IMG/VR virus record: IMGVR_UViG_3300026094_000025
Coordinates: 1 to 29,629 of that record
Direction: 5' to 3' (one strand)
Origin: a virus
Length of the DNA: 29,629 bases
The notes beneath the pieces are model-generated. The model saw only the letters and a program-made list of their open reading frames with translations. It ran no database searches and was not told the origin of the DNA. Position numbers and translations under genes: made by a program. The first letter of the stretch is position 1; each line of letters starts with the position of its first letter. This document shows positions 1-9,000 of this stretch, in pieces.

Positions 1-893
1 CCTTGAACTTGGTCAAGCAACTCAGGGTTTGGATCAGTTTCAAAAGTTGGTGCCGGTTCATCAGCAGCATCATCACGGAATGTCATCGTAAATGTTAATT
101 CCGTGGATGCAGAATTAAGAGAAACACGAATCTCAATATAGTTTGCTGTATATGGGGAGCTATCTGCAAACTGTTTAAAAATTAAAACAGATGAACCACC
201 CGGTGTAAGATCATAAAACCCAGTATTATCAGCAATTGATGAAACCGTGCCTGAGCCACCAAGTTTGTCAGTACCAGAATATGTGACACCAGCTATGGTT
301 GCTGTTGAACCGTTGGTAAATGCAATTGTACCTACGTCTGATGCTAAATCATTCCATTCCGAACTTTTGCTATTATTAGTACCTGAACGAACTGGATCTA
401 GGCGTATCATTCCACCTGCATTAAAGAAGTAGCGGGCAGCGTTTGCACTTGAAAATGACACAGTAGTTGTGGTTTCTGCTTGTGTATACCAAGATGTGGT
501 TCCAGTAACACTCCCCCCAGAGGTGATGTCTGACCCATTTGCAGCAGCATCTAAGCGGTTGTTAAAAACAGCAGTTATATTTGAACTTAGTGCATTATAT
601 GCTTCAATTGTATCGCCAACAGTTGGGTTTGTTATTGCAGTTATTGAAGTACCTTGATGATTTGCCAAAGACGAAACCCTGTTGAGAAGGCTTGACCATT
701 GCGTTGCAGTAATAGTATTACCAGCACTAACCGAACTAAGCGTGCCACTTTGTCCATAACCTTTGTTTCCTGTTCCACCACCCCAAACTGTATTAACATT
801 TGCGGTATTATCATCGCCAGTACCTGACGCATTTCCGGTTACGAAGATATTATAATCGTCGTCGAGTATTGTTGATCCTGATGAGTATGCCAT
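1..893 (-). CDS. Fibre-like virion structural protein, 3' end cut by the window edge
   Basis: The frame is open from ATG at 893 to base 1, giving 297 residues and no stop, so the C-terminus lies outside the window. The protein is rich in Gly, Ser, Thr and Asn and has almost no Cys, as phage fibre and appendage proteins do. Segments I recognise as recurrent in marine T4-like structural proteins are GYGQ near residue 45, ATQWSSLLNRV at 63-73, ARYFFNAGGMIRL at 152-164 and a beta-rich stretch GFYDLTPGG at 225-233 leading to YIEIRVSLNS at 252-261. A Shine-Dalgarno AGGA lies 6 bases upstream of the ATG. It follows the 455-residue fibre-like gene by 17 bases, so it is probably in the same late transcript. 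Virion location and a role at the tail periphery or in host contact are inferred from composition and context. Confidence 0.75.
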   Translation of the reverse strand, partial: MAYSSGSTILDDDYNIFVTGNASGTGDDNTANVNTVWGGGTGNKGYGQSGTLSSVSAGNTITATQWSSLLNRVSSLANHQGTSITAITNPTVGDTIEAYNALSSNITAVFNNRLDAAANGSDITSGGSVTGTTSWYTQAETTTTVSFSSANAARYFFNAGGMIRLDPVRSGTNNSKSSEWNDLASDVGTIAFTNGSTATIAGVTYSGTDKLGGSGTVSSIADNTGFYDLTPGGSSVLIFKQFADSSPYTANYIEIRVSLNSASTELTFTMTFRDDAADEPAPTFETDPNPELLDQVQ

Positions 894-898
894 TTTTT

Positions 899-904
899 AT
901 CCTA
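899..904 (-). promoter_or_regulatory. Ribosome binding site for the 893-start fibre-like gene
   Basis: On the minus strand TAGGAT (AGGA core) ends 5-6 bases before the ATG at 893. This is one of the better Shine-Dalgarno matches among the minus-strand genes and supports that start. Confidence 0.6.
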
Positions 905-910
905 TTGTCT

Positions 911-2278
911 TTATACTATTTTGACGATTGCTTCAACTGTCGCAATCTCGTCATTGTGTTTTGCTTCTAACGCTCGTCCAATTGTGTTAAACGAGGTAGC
1001 CTCGCCCTCTGCAGCAGCACGAGCCATGCCATTACCAGCAGATACTAGTCGATCACCAAGATTGACCTTTCCAATTGTTTTAACTGGAACACGACCAGTC
1101 ATTGCTACTGGCGGATGTGTTTCGTCACCACCAGAGCCAGCGTTCATTAAGTACGCAGCACGAGTACTTATTACGCCAAATACTTTGTCGCTCAAGTCTT
1201 CGCTTGCTTGTGTTATTTCAGCAGAGCCGCCCAATTCAACAACTGTACCAGCCTCATATACGACGTCAGCTGCAAAACGCTCAGCCAAGTCAGCATATTG
1301 AGCACTGGTTGCTTTAGCATGAACGACATTAAAAGAATTAGACGCGGAGCCGATATTTGCTGTGCCGTTAGTGTTTGTGAGTAAGGCGTTTGCAATTTCT
1401 ACATCGCCGGTAAGTCCACTAACTGTAATTCCTGCCGTTTGTGTTCCAGAGGTGTTTACTCGTAAAATCAAATCACCATTTGTTTCACGGTTGTCAATTC
1501 TGAAATCAGTTCCAGCTATGTTTAGTGAACCCTCGTTGCCTTCGCCAACAATTAAACCACTGTTGTTTTCAATTGATAAGCGGCCAGTTGTGGTGTCATT
1601 GCCAGTTGAGCTCAAGAACCCCGTAGAGTCAACACCATCAAGAGTTTGTGCATTTGTGGCAGTGCCTTGGAAAAGAAGTGCTTGTCCGCTTAATGGAGAA
1701 TCTGGCAAGTTGATACCGGGCTTAATTGTCGATGTAAATCCTGTGATTGCACTTGCTGGAGTAAATGCTGCGTCCTTGCTGACAATTGCCACCGTAGCAT
1801 CATCTACTACAATCCGAACAACAAAGTGCTCGACTGATAGATTATCGACGATAGTCGTGGGTATCGCTCCTGTTTCTCCGGCACCGGGGCCTGCACCGAG
1901 CGGTCCTACAAGTGTGAAGTCAGAACCATTATAAACATTAAGTTGGTTATTAACTGTGTCAAACCAGATATCGCCCACAACGTTATTAGTAGGTTCATTG
2001 TTGCTGGCAGTGGCAGCACTTATTGTTTTAAAATCTGAACCATTGAATACTTTCAGTAATCCGGCACTGGTATCATACCAAAGTTGGCCGGTTAATGGTG
2101 AACTGGGGGCGGCATTATTTGCAGCATTCTCAAGTAATTGAACAAAGTTCTCATTGAGAAACTCGCCGTATCCAGCAAAGTTTTTACCAACCAGTGTAAC
2201 ATTACTGTCGGTGTTAAGGGTACCATCTGCAACAACTGCAAAGATACTACCATCTGTTTTATTTACGGTATACGCCAT
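911..2278 (-). CDS. Fibre-like structural protein with two GQLWYDT repeats and a conserved C-terminal fibre domain
   Basis: 455 residues. Two tandem repeats of the form G(Q/D)(L/I)W(Y/F)DT....L.V(F/Y)NGSDF occur at residues 64-83 and 102-121, a motif common in marine phage tail-fibre and appendage proteins. The middle is beta-rich and repetitive, with a GQALLFQGTA-like copy near 198. From about 308 to 455 there is a distinct domain beginning NIGSASNSFNVVHAKATSAQ, then YADLAERF, VYEAGTVVELGG, VFGVISTRAAYLMN, GRVPVKTIGKV and GDRLVSAGNG. It matches my memory of the conserved C-terminal domain of many cyanophage fibre proteins. Whether it is an autoproteolytic chaperone or a permanent tip cannot be read here. 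A late-type CATAAATA lies 58-65 bases upstream and a CGGAG ribosome site precedes the ATG, so it can be transcribed independently late in infection. Likely trimeric and on the virion surface (inference). Confidence 0.8.
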   Translation of the reverse strand: MAYTVNKTDGSIFAVVADGTLNTDSNVTLVGKNFAGYGEFLNENFVQLLENAANNAAPSSPLTGQLWYDTSAGLLKVFNGSDFKTISAATASNNEPTNNVVGDIWFDTVNNQLNVYNGSDFTLVGPLGAGPGAGETGAIPTTIVDNLSVEHFVVRIVVDDATVAIVSKDAAFTPASAITGFTSTIKPGINLPDSPLSGQALLFQGTATNAQTLDGVDSTGFLSSTGNDTTTGRLSIENNSGLIVGEGNEGSLNIAGTDFRIDNRETNGDLILRVNTSGTQTAGITVSGLTGDVEIANALLTNTNGTANIGSASNSFNVVHAKATSAQYADLAERFAADVVYEAGTVVELGGSAEITQASEDLSDKVFGVISTRAAYLMNAGSGGDETHPPVAMTGRVPVKTIGKVNLGDRLVSAGNGMARAAAEGEATSFNTIGRALEAKHNDEIATVEAIVKIV

Positions 2279-2287
2279 TTCAAGAAA

Positions 2288-2292
2288 CTCCG
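2288..2292 (-). promoter_or_regulatory. Ribosome binding site of the 455-residue fibre-like gene
   Basis: CGGAG on the minus strand with a 9-base gap to the ATG at 2278. It gives the leader made from the upstream CATAAATA element a conventional translation start, unlike gp48 and gp6. Confidence 0.6.
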
Positions 2293-2324
2293 TGTGCTAT
2301 AGCTTTAATGTATTTAGTCATTAG

Positions 2325-2338
2325 ATATATGCATATAT
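2325..2338. repeat. 14-base perfect palindrome
   Basis: ATATATGCATATAT reads the same on both strands. It lies in the 60-base gap upstream of the 455-residue gene and overlaps the downstream edge of the CATAAATA element. It is AT-rich, has no loop and is not followed by a T run, so it is not a convincing terminator. It could simply reflect AT richness or mark a binding site at the promoter. Confidence 0.5.
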
Positions 2339-2343
2339 TTATG
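2336..2343 (-). promoter_or_regulatory. Candidate late promoter (CATAAATA) for the 455-residue fibre-like gene
   Basis: Minus-strand CATAAATA differs by one base from the T4 late -10 element TATAAATA and fits the relaxed NATAAATA form I recall for marine T4-like phages. A start 6 bases downstream would leave a leader of about 50 bases containing a CGGAG ribosome site before the ATG at 2278. It overlaps the last codons of the preceding gene. Confidence 0.6.
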
Positions 2344-2941
2344 ATGTACTTAGATTAGTAAGTGTTTGAATACGAATAGTATAATCAATTTGTATTTGTC
2401 TGTTTAAACTCTTTTGAACTGGATGAAAAATTGCATGAGTAATCAATTTAAGATTATCTGCTGAACCATTCCAGCTTTTTAATCCAAGTTCATCAAAAAC
2501 AAAATCTCCCTCAAGGTCAGTTGAATTATCAAATGCCTGTTGACCATTTGGTTCGCCAAAATCTAACAAGCAACTTACCAATATATCAGAGTAGATATTT
2601 CCTGATATATGTGAAACTGTTAGATTGTTTCGGATTGGGTCTGAGTTCGCTGCTGAATTATCATCAACCACTTTCGTAAAAGTAGAATTATATAGTTCAG
2701 CATTTTGTCCCGTAACATTAGGCGGCAAGTATGTAATAACACCAGTTGGATCAACTGCACTACCACCATTACCAAAACTCATTGCATAAATTTCACCGAC
2801 GTCTCTGTTAGCTAGACTATTAGCCATTGCTTCACTCATGTTTTCATAATGTATAGCATTTTGTGTGTCAAGCAATACTTCATTTGTTATTGGGTCAAAT
2901 ATTTTTATTAACCCCTTGACTGAAATGGGTGCTGCAATCAT
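2339..2941 (-). CDS. Probable virion structural protein (200 residues), unknown role
   Basis: 200 residues, no signal peptide or membrane segment. The N-terminus has ISVKGLIKIFDP followed by NAIHYENMSEAMANSLANR (about 28-46) and IYAMSFGNGGS (51-61), a pattern I associate with small structural proteins next to baseplate genes in several large myophages. The rest is beta-rich with no catalytic motif, ending in a segment with alternating hydrophobic residues (IQIDYTIRIQTL). Its ATG overlaps the stop of the upstream 40-residue gene (ATGA), implying coupled translation, and that small gene repeats its first beta-strand region. It follows the giant wedge-region protein, so a baseplate or fibre-attachment part is likely (inference). 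T4 gp8 lies downstream of gp7 in T4, but I see no specific gp8 similarity. Confidence 0.7.
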   Translation of the reverse strand: MIAAPISVKGLIKIFDPITNEVLLDTQNAIHYENMSEAMANSLANRDVGEIYAMSFGNGGSAVDPTGVITYLPPNVTGQNAELYNSTFTKVVDDNSAANSDPIRNNLTVSHISGNIYSDILVSCLLDFGEPNGQQAFDNSTDLEGDFVFDELGLKSWNGSADNLKLITHAIFHPVQKSLNRQIQIDYTIRIQTLTNLSTS

Positions 2942-3060
2942 GCTCGTGTCTCCACAATAGTTTTTCCTGTTTCGGGATCTGATATTTTAATAAAACCTTC
3001 AACACGGGTTACCCCAGTTTCGTTTGTTGGTTTTGGCTTTTTGTCTTTATTTTCTTTCAT
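2938..3060 (-). CDS. 40-residue mini-gene related to the N-terminus of the next gene
   Basis: ATG at 3060 and TGA at 2940-2938 give a 40-residue product: a lysine-rich start (MKENKDKKPKP) then TRVEGFIKISDPETGKTIVE. The stop overlaps the next gene's start as ATGA, the arrangement expected for translational coupling. Its residues 18-40 align with residues 6-29 of the next protein (V.G.IKI.DP.T....T, about 9 identities in 21). A weak TAAGG lies rather far upstream of the ATG, and the giant gene ends 20 bases before it. Either it is a real small protein sharing a strand motif with its neighbour or it is the remnant of a partial duplication. Function is unknown. Confidence 0.6.
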   Translation of the reverse strand: MKENKDKKPKPTNETGVTRVEGFIKISDPETGKTIVETRA

Positions 3061-3080
3061 GTGTAGTTATTTACCTTAAC

Positions 3081-6000
3081 TTATTCGCCTTTTAAGAACT
3101 GTGCGAAAATGTTCTCTGAATCTTGTAGTGAGTCACCAGTTAAAATGGTACTATCACCTAAATCATACCACGTTGAGTTAATAGCGTTTTCTAACTCATT
3201 GGCACGACTACCGTCATTAACTCCATCACCAGTTGCATGACTAAACACGCCAGTTCCAGCAGTCCCTCTACGAAGACCAGTAACTGTATTATTAATCAAG
3301 TCACGCTCACGGAATGTTATACGTTCTCCATTTACAAACAATATGCCAAAGCGGGCTTGGCTTAGTTCTGGGTCTTCCAATACACTCGCATCATTTAGAT
3401 AAATTGTGTCATCACCGATTAATAATGGTTGAGTTAGTGTTGTTGAACTGCTACTAAGCATTCTATACACCGATTGATTTCCACGCATATCATCAAACAA
3501 TTTAAATGTTAGTGCGATTGGTACAACCGATTGCCCAAATATAGTAATGGCGATAATATCGCCTGCAGCGGCAGAAAGTCTTGTGACTATCAGTATATCT
3601 TCACCATCCCGCGTTTCAATCACAAAATCTTCATTAGGTAACAATCTTTCTCCGTTATATGTTACCCACGTTCTATTTTCTATAACACCTGTTGCTCCAA
3701 GACCAAATTCTGTTATAAACTCTGCTGCATCACTTGATTCATCGTATCTGTCAGTATCATATGGCAAAATATCATACGGAACAACGTCAGTAGATGTAGC
3801 CGCTGTTGGTCCTTGGAATACAAACGTTTTAAGCCGTTGCTCACGAGTGTCGTTCCATGTTCGAATCGTAACGTCATCGCCAGAATTTAATTCAACCGAC
3901 TCTCTAATTATTAGCGAGTTTCCAGTTAATACATAATCGCTCAATGACCTAACATATATAGATATTCTGTCTCCATTTGTAGGAGGAGTTGTCAAAGTTA
4001 TTGTTCGTATAGAACTGCCATCAGATGGATTCAAATCAAATTCATCAAATCCCAACTCTTCGCCGTTAATATAAACATCAACATCTATTTCACCAATTTG
4101 GGTAGGATCAATAGCGTCATCATCTCTTGATACGTTATATGTTAGCGTTGATTGGTCTGCAATATGATGAATACCATTTGGAGGTTGTAGCCGGAATCCA
4201 TTCACTTCAACAATAGCATGACTTTGATTGGCATACTCTAAATCATTCTGTAAAATAAACTGTCGATCACCAGTGTATTCAAATGATTGAAGTCGTGGGT
4301 AAGAGTAACTGAACTCCTTCTCTGTCTCTCCCAGTACAAATACCGAAATCAATGCACCATCTGCAATACTTGAAAGTAGCTCAATCTCGGTATTTGGTGC
4401 TGAATCGCTATAATCAAAGTTGGTGTATTCTTCTCCATCTACCAAAATTAGTATCTCAGTGATTTCTTCAAACTTTACTGAAATCTCGATGGTATTATCA
4501 ACAATGTCTGCACTGTTAAACGATTTAGATAATAATTGATTGCCTCCCCCAAGACCAAACGCCTCAAACCTAACAATGTTCCCCGTTCCTGCACCAGTTA
4601 ATAAAGTGATCGTATTATTGACCCAATCAATATCATAAGCATCTTGAGGAAGTGTTGCACCAGATGTCATATTTGTCACCACAACTGCTGTAATGGGCGA
4701 GCCTAATTCAGGAAGAGAATATGTACGCCTAAGAGATGCTGATTCAACTTCAATGTTCTTTACCGCAACGTCCCATGCATGTCCATTATTATTGGTGTCA
4801 AACCCAACTCGCGTTGACACTGTCATATCTAGCGTATCAAATGTCGAGCCGGGTACCAATTCTTCTGGAGCATGACTGGCATAAGTGTCAATAAAGTCTC
4901 CGCCATTTACTTCAATGCCGTATGTGCGAGTATCTTCTAGAGCACCATCATATGCGGGTGCTGCATCTGTTCCCAAGAATGTGTCTGTGAAATTACTATA
5001 ATATTCAACATCCAAAATCTTATCACTGTATGTTGGGCGTGTGATAGTAGCGGTTAATGTTATCTGTGTATCAGCATCAGGTGCTGTATCAAATGTAATC
5101 GTACCCACCGTAACAGGAGAGAAAGAATCTAATACAAAATCTGTATCTTGTGTTTGCTCTATTCCATCAATCGCTACTGATACACTGATTATGGTTGTCG
5201 AAAGCCCGTCGTCTGGGTACCCTAGTTCATAAGTTGCAGTCGACCCATCGCCGATGTATTCAGCTGAAACTTCATTTTCAGGTCCAACATCAATATTATC
5301 AAACGGGGTTATGTCAAATGCCGATATATCATATCCAGTATTTTCGTTAAACCTCGGGGCAGACACCTGCACTCCCGGATAATCAATGCCATCCACCAAA
5401 AGAGCCAAATCATCACCAGTTGTTCGCGGTGCTGGTACATAATACCCCGCAGTTCTGTCAAGACCACTTAACTCACCAGCTGGTACCCTTTGATAGTTTT
5501 CAAGAACAAATTCATCACCAGAGAACAATATACTGCTGTCGTTGGTATTAATAACACGATAAACTTCGTTTTCATAACGCACCAAATCATTTTCAGCATA
5601 AAAAGTATTTGGTTGCCAATCTGAAACTGTACTCTGATATTCGCACCTGTCATAGCGAATAGTAACAAGAGCGTTTCTTGGTCCTTGTGTTTCCATTATC
5701 GGAACAACACGTGCCCCAGAACCATTGCCACCAACTAAGTTAATGGTTGGTGTATTAATGTAACCGGAACCAGATTCTACAACTTCCACACTAGTAACTC
5801 TGCCAAAGACATCCAGTCTTGCACGGGCGGTTGCTGGAATATCTGCGTCACCAATAATTTCTACTTCTGGCGGGATGTTATACCCAGAACCACCGGCAAA
5901 TACTGATATTGATTCTATTTTTAATAAACGATTATTAAACCATTCTGAATATTTTCCATCTAACCATGTGTCAGAATCAATATCGACGCTGCTAGTGGTG

Positions 6001-9000
6001 CTCAATCTTCCAGTTTCATCTAATACTGGACTTACAAATTGATTCTGTTCTGAATTCCATTCGGCAGGCAAGTCAAAATCAGTAATATCACCTCGGAAAA
6101 GTTCTTCGCCTTGATATTTGAGATTAAACTGCCTTACTTTAACATGATACGGCTTGACCTCATTGATGTAGTCAGCAACAAATGTCTGGTTATCTTGTTG
6201 ATATACTCTGAAAGGCTCTAGTGACCGGACTGTATGATCTACATCAACGAGACTGGTTTTTTCTAGCCACTCTGGTGTAGTCTGTTCTGAAAGAATATAA
6301 TTAAATAGCAGAACGAGAGCAGCATTTCTTTCTATTCCTAGCTCATTGATTAAGAGGTCATCGTTGATTGCCTCAATGATCTCACGAGTTTCGCGAACTG
6401 GTCTTTCGTCAAAGAATTGAGCATCAAAGACTTCATTATCAAATCCATATCTTCCAGCAGTGTTATCTGCTATAACCAAATCAAATTGTATAGTCGCAGA
6501 TTGAGCAGCGACACGCGTCCATGAATTATTTTCTCGGAGATATATCTCCCACTGCCCTGAACCATCATTATCTACACGGACCAACTCACCATTGGTCGCA
6601 TTCAAAGTTTCTAAGTCTGAAAAAACATTAACGGTTTGGTCTAGAAGAGTTTCACTCGAATAACCTTCACTGTACCAATCTACAAAATTCCAATATTCTT
6701 TAGTATTGAATGTTTGTATTCTAACTTGATTTAAGTTTTTGTTTTCATCTAATTCGTATATTGACCACAATCCATCAACAGTATCATCGTTTAATATAAG
6801 ATAACGATATCCAGTTGGTACTATTGATAAGTTTTGATATTCTAGTTCTAGTAATGTTTCAAGTTTTTTATTCCACTCTCCACTAGCAGTATCTGGGATA
6901 GGTTCTTCAGAATTTAATCGTGTAAAGTCACGTGACTCAGCAATAGGAAGAGTTAGCAAGACACGATTTACCTGACTTAAGTAGTTATGCAACGCTGATT
7001 CGCGATCTTTAAACATACTTTGTCTAGGTCTGAAATCTATGCCATACAACTCTGATGGTGGCAATGTTACATCTGGTACCAAGTTCCCTTCCGTATCTGC
7101 CCCACTTAAACTATCTAGTAATTTTCTGTATATTTGTCCTGTGACAAACCCATCAGCACGATTCTCTGGTATTAGTTCATATTCAACATGAACTTGATTT
7201 TGAGTTTCTATGCGATCAAACTCCACGTGAAGAATGCTGTTCTCTCGGTTTATCAACTCTTTGCAGTTGAAAAGTCCAATTGTATTAGTGGATATAGGTG
7301 CGAGGTAAGGAATACCACTTGAACGCGGCGATTCAATATACTGCTGCACTGCATTAAGCCCGAGAGTTTTTCCTGCGTTTCTGAATATGGAATCAGTATT
7401 TGACACCCAGAAATAGTATTGGTTAGATATTATTTGATTATCAAACACACCGCCAATGACAGTAAATGACTCAGTATCTTTGGGAACACCCGGACCCTGA
7501 TATTGTGAAGGAGGAACATCACTTTCAACCCACTGGTACAACTCAACTTCACTGCCTGATACTGCTTGTGCCCAACGTCTGCTTGCATAGGTAATGTCAC
7601 TAGAATGATACTCTGTTAAACGATAGTTAGAAACATCCCACCAAATTTTACCGACGTGTTGATCACGCCAAGAATTTGCATTTGACGTGTTTGGTCCTTG
7701 ATTATATCCTGCTGGATCGAGCGGAGTAATGAAATCAATGTTCTCTTTTGCAGCACCTAGTATTTTTCCTTGTAGAGGGTCAATCCAATCAAGGTATCTT
7801 AATACGCTATTGTTGTCCGCGTCATACACATATATCGAGTTAATAAGTTTGCTATCTACTTCTTTAACTTGTTGATCAATGGCTTGCCACGCGGGTTTGC
7901 GGTCTAGATTATTAAATACGTAGATTTCTCCTGCATTTCGGTTGGGTGCCCCAATCAATAAACGACCATTGACATAATCAACATCAAAACCAAACTTATC
8001 CCCAGTAGATATTACATTTACAAACATTTGCTGACCAAAAACAAATTTACCGGGGTTAAGAGGGCTAGCATTTACACTTGGTAAAAAGTCAAACGTATAT
8101 ACTGTACCAGCTTCTGCAACTGTATCAATGAATGTTGTTGCTCCATTGTCAAAACTTAGATCACCTTCATTTGTCCATGTGCTTGCGGTTGTTAATGTTG
8201 CACCGGGTGAGCCAATGACTAAATTATCAGCTTCAGTATCAATTTGGACAATGTGCCCAAATCGTGCACTTGTTTGAACTTGTGGCGGAAAGATTGTTTG
8301 TGTGCGACGAATAGGTGCAAACCCTAGATCGCTAAATGCTGTGCCTACGCCCGGAAGAACAAGTAATTTATTAAAATCTGCTTGTGCTCTTGGTTCTACT
8401 GCATTTATAACCAATCTGCCTTGTGAATTTATACTGGCTTGCACATTTGATATATTTGCATCATTAATGTCTTGTGCAAATACCGCAGTCCATGATGATT
8501 CAACCCAAAAGTCTGTATTTGTAATTGCTATACCTGCAGGAACATCTTGTATTGCTAGATAGACATTACCACCAGACAAACGGAAGTCACCTTCGCTGTG
8601 TGTAGCTGCAGCAACATGTGATGCAACGGCAGATACTTCAACATCAATATTATTGATTCTTACTGTGTTTCCGGGTGTCAATTCTGCAGTTGCAGTGGTT
8701 GATGTCGCAATCCCATAAATTCTTGGGCTATTAACAAATCGTTCTGCTGATCCACCATTTTTAACTTGACTACTATCCCCCGGAGAACCAATGTATAAAC
8801 TACAATTTGTAGGACACTGGCTCAGGCTAAATCCAAATTCTGCACCTTCTTGCTGAATTTCTGCGGTTAATGTTTGTAATTTAGTAAATTCTGCGGTTTC
8901 TACTTCTAATACATCTCCAATCTCAAAGTTGGAGTTAGAAATATCAATGTTCGCATTTGTTAAAATTGAATATTCACTTTCCAGATTGTATTGAGGCACT

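Noticed and set aside
1362-1934. Plus-strand open frame of 190 residues opposite the fibre-like gene
   Set aside because: Antisense shadow: proline/serine/valine-rich translation of a repetitive beta protein with no family likeness.
2325-2338. Palindrome as a transcription terminator for the 200-residue gene
   Set aside because: AT-only arms without loop and no T run; it would make a very weak hairpin.
3547-3936. Plus-strand open frame of 129 residues opposite the giant gene
   Set aside because: Lies wholly within a well-supported coding frame on the other strand, with no ribosome site or recognisable domain.
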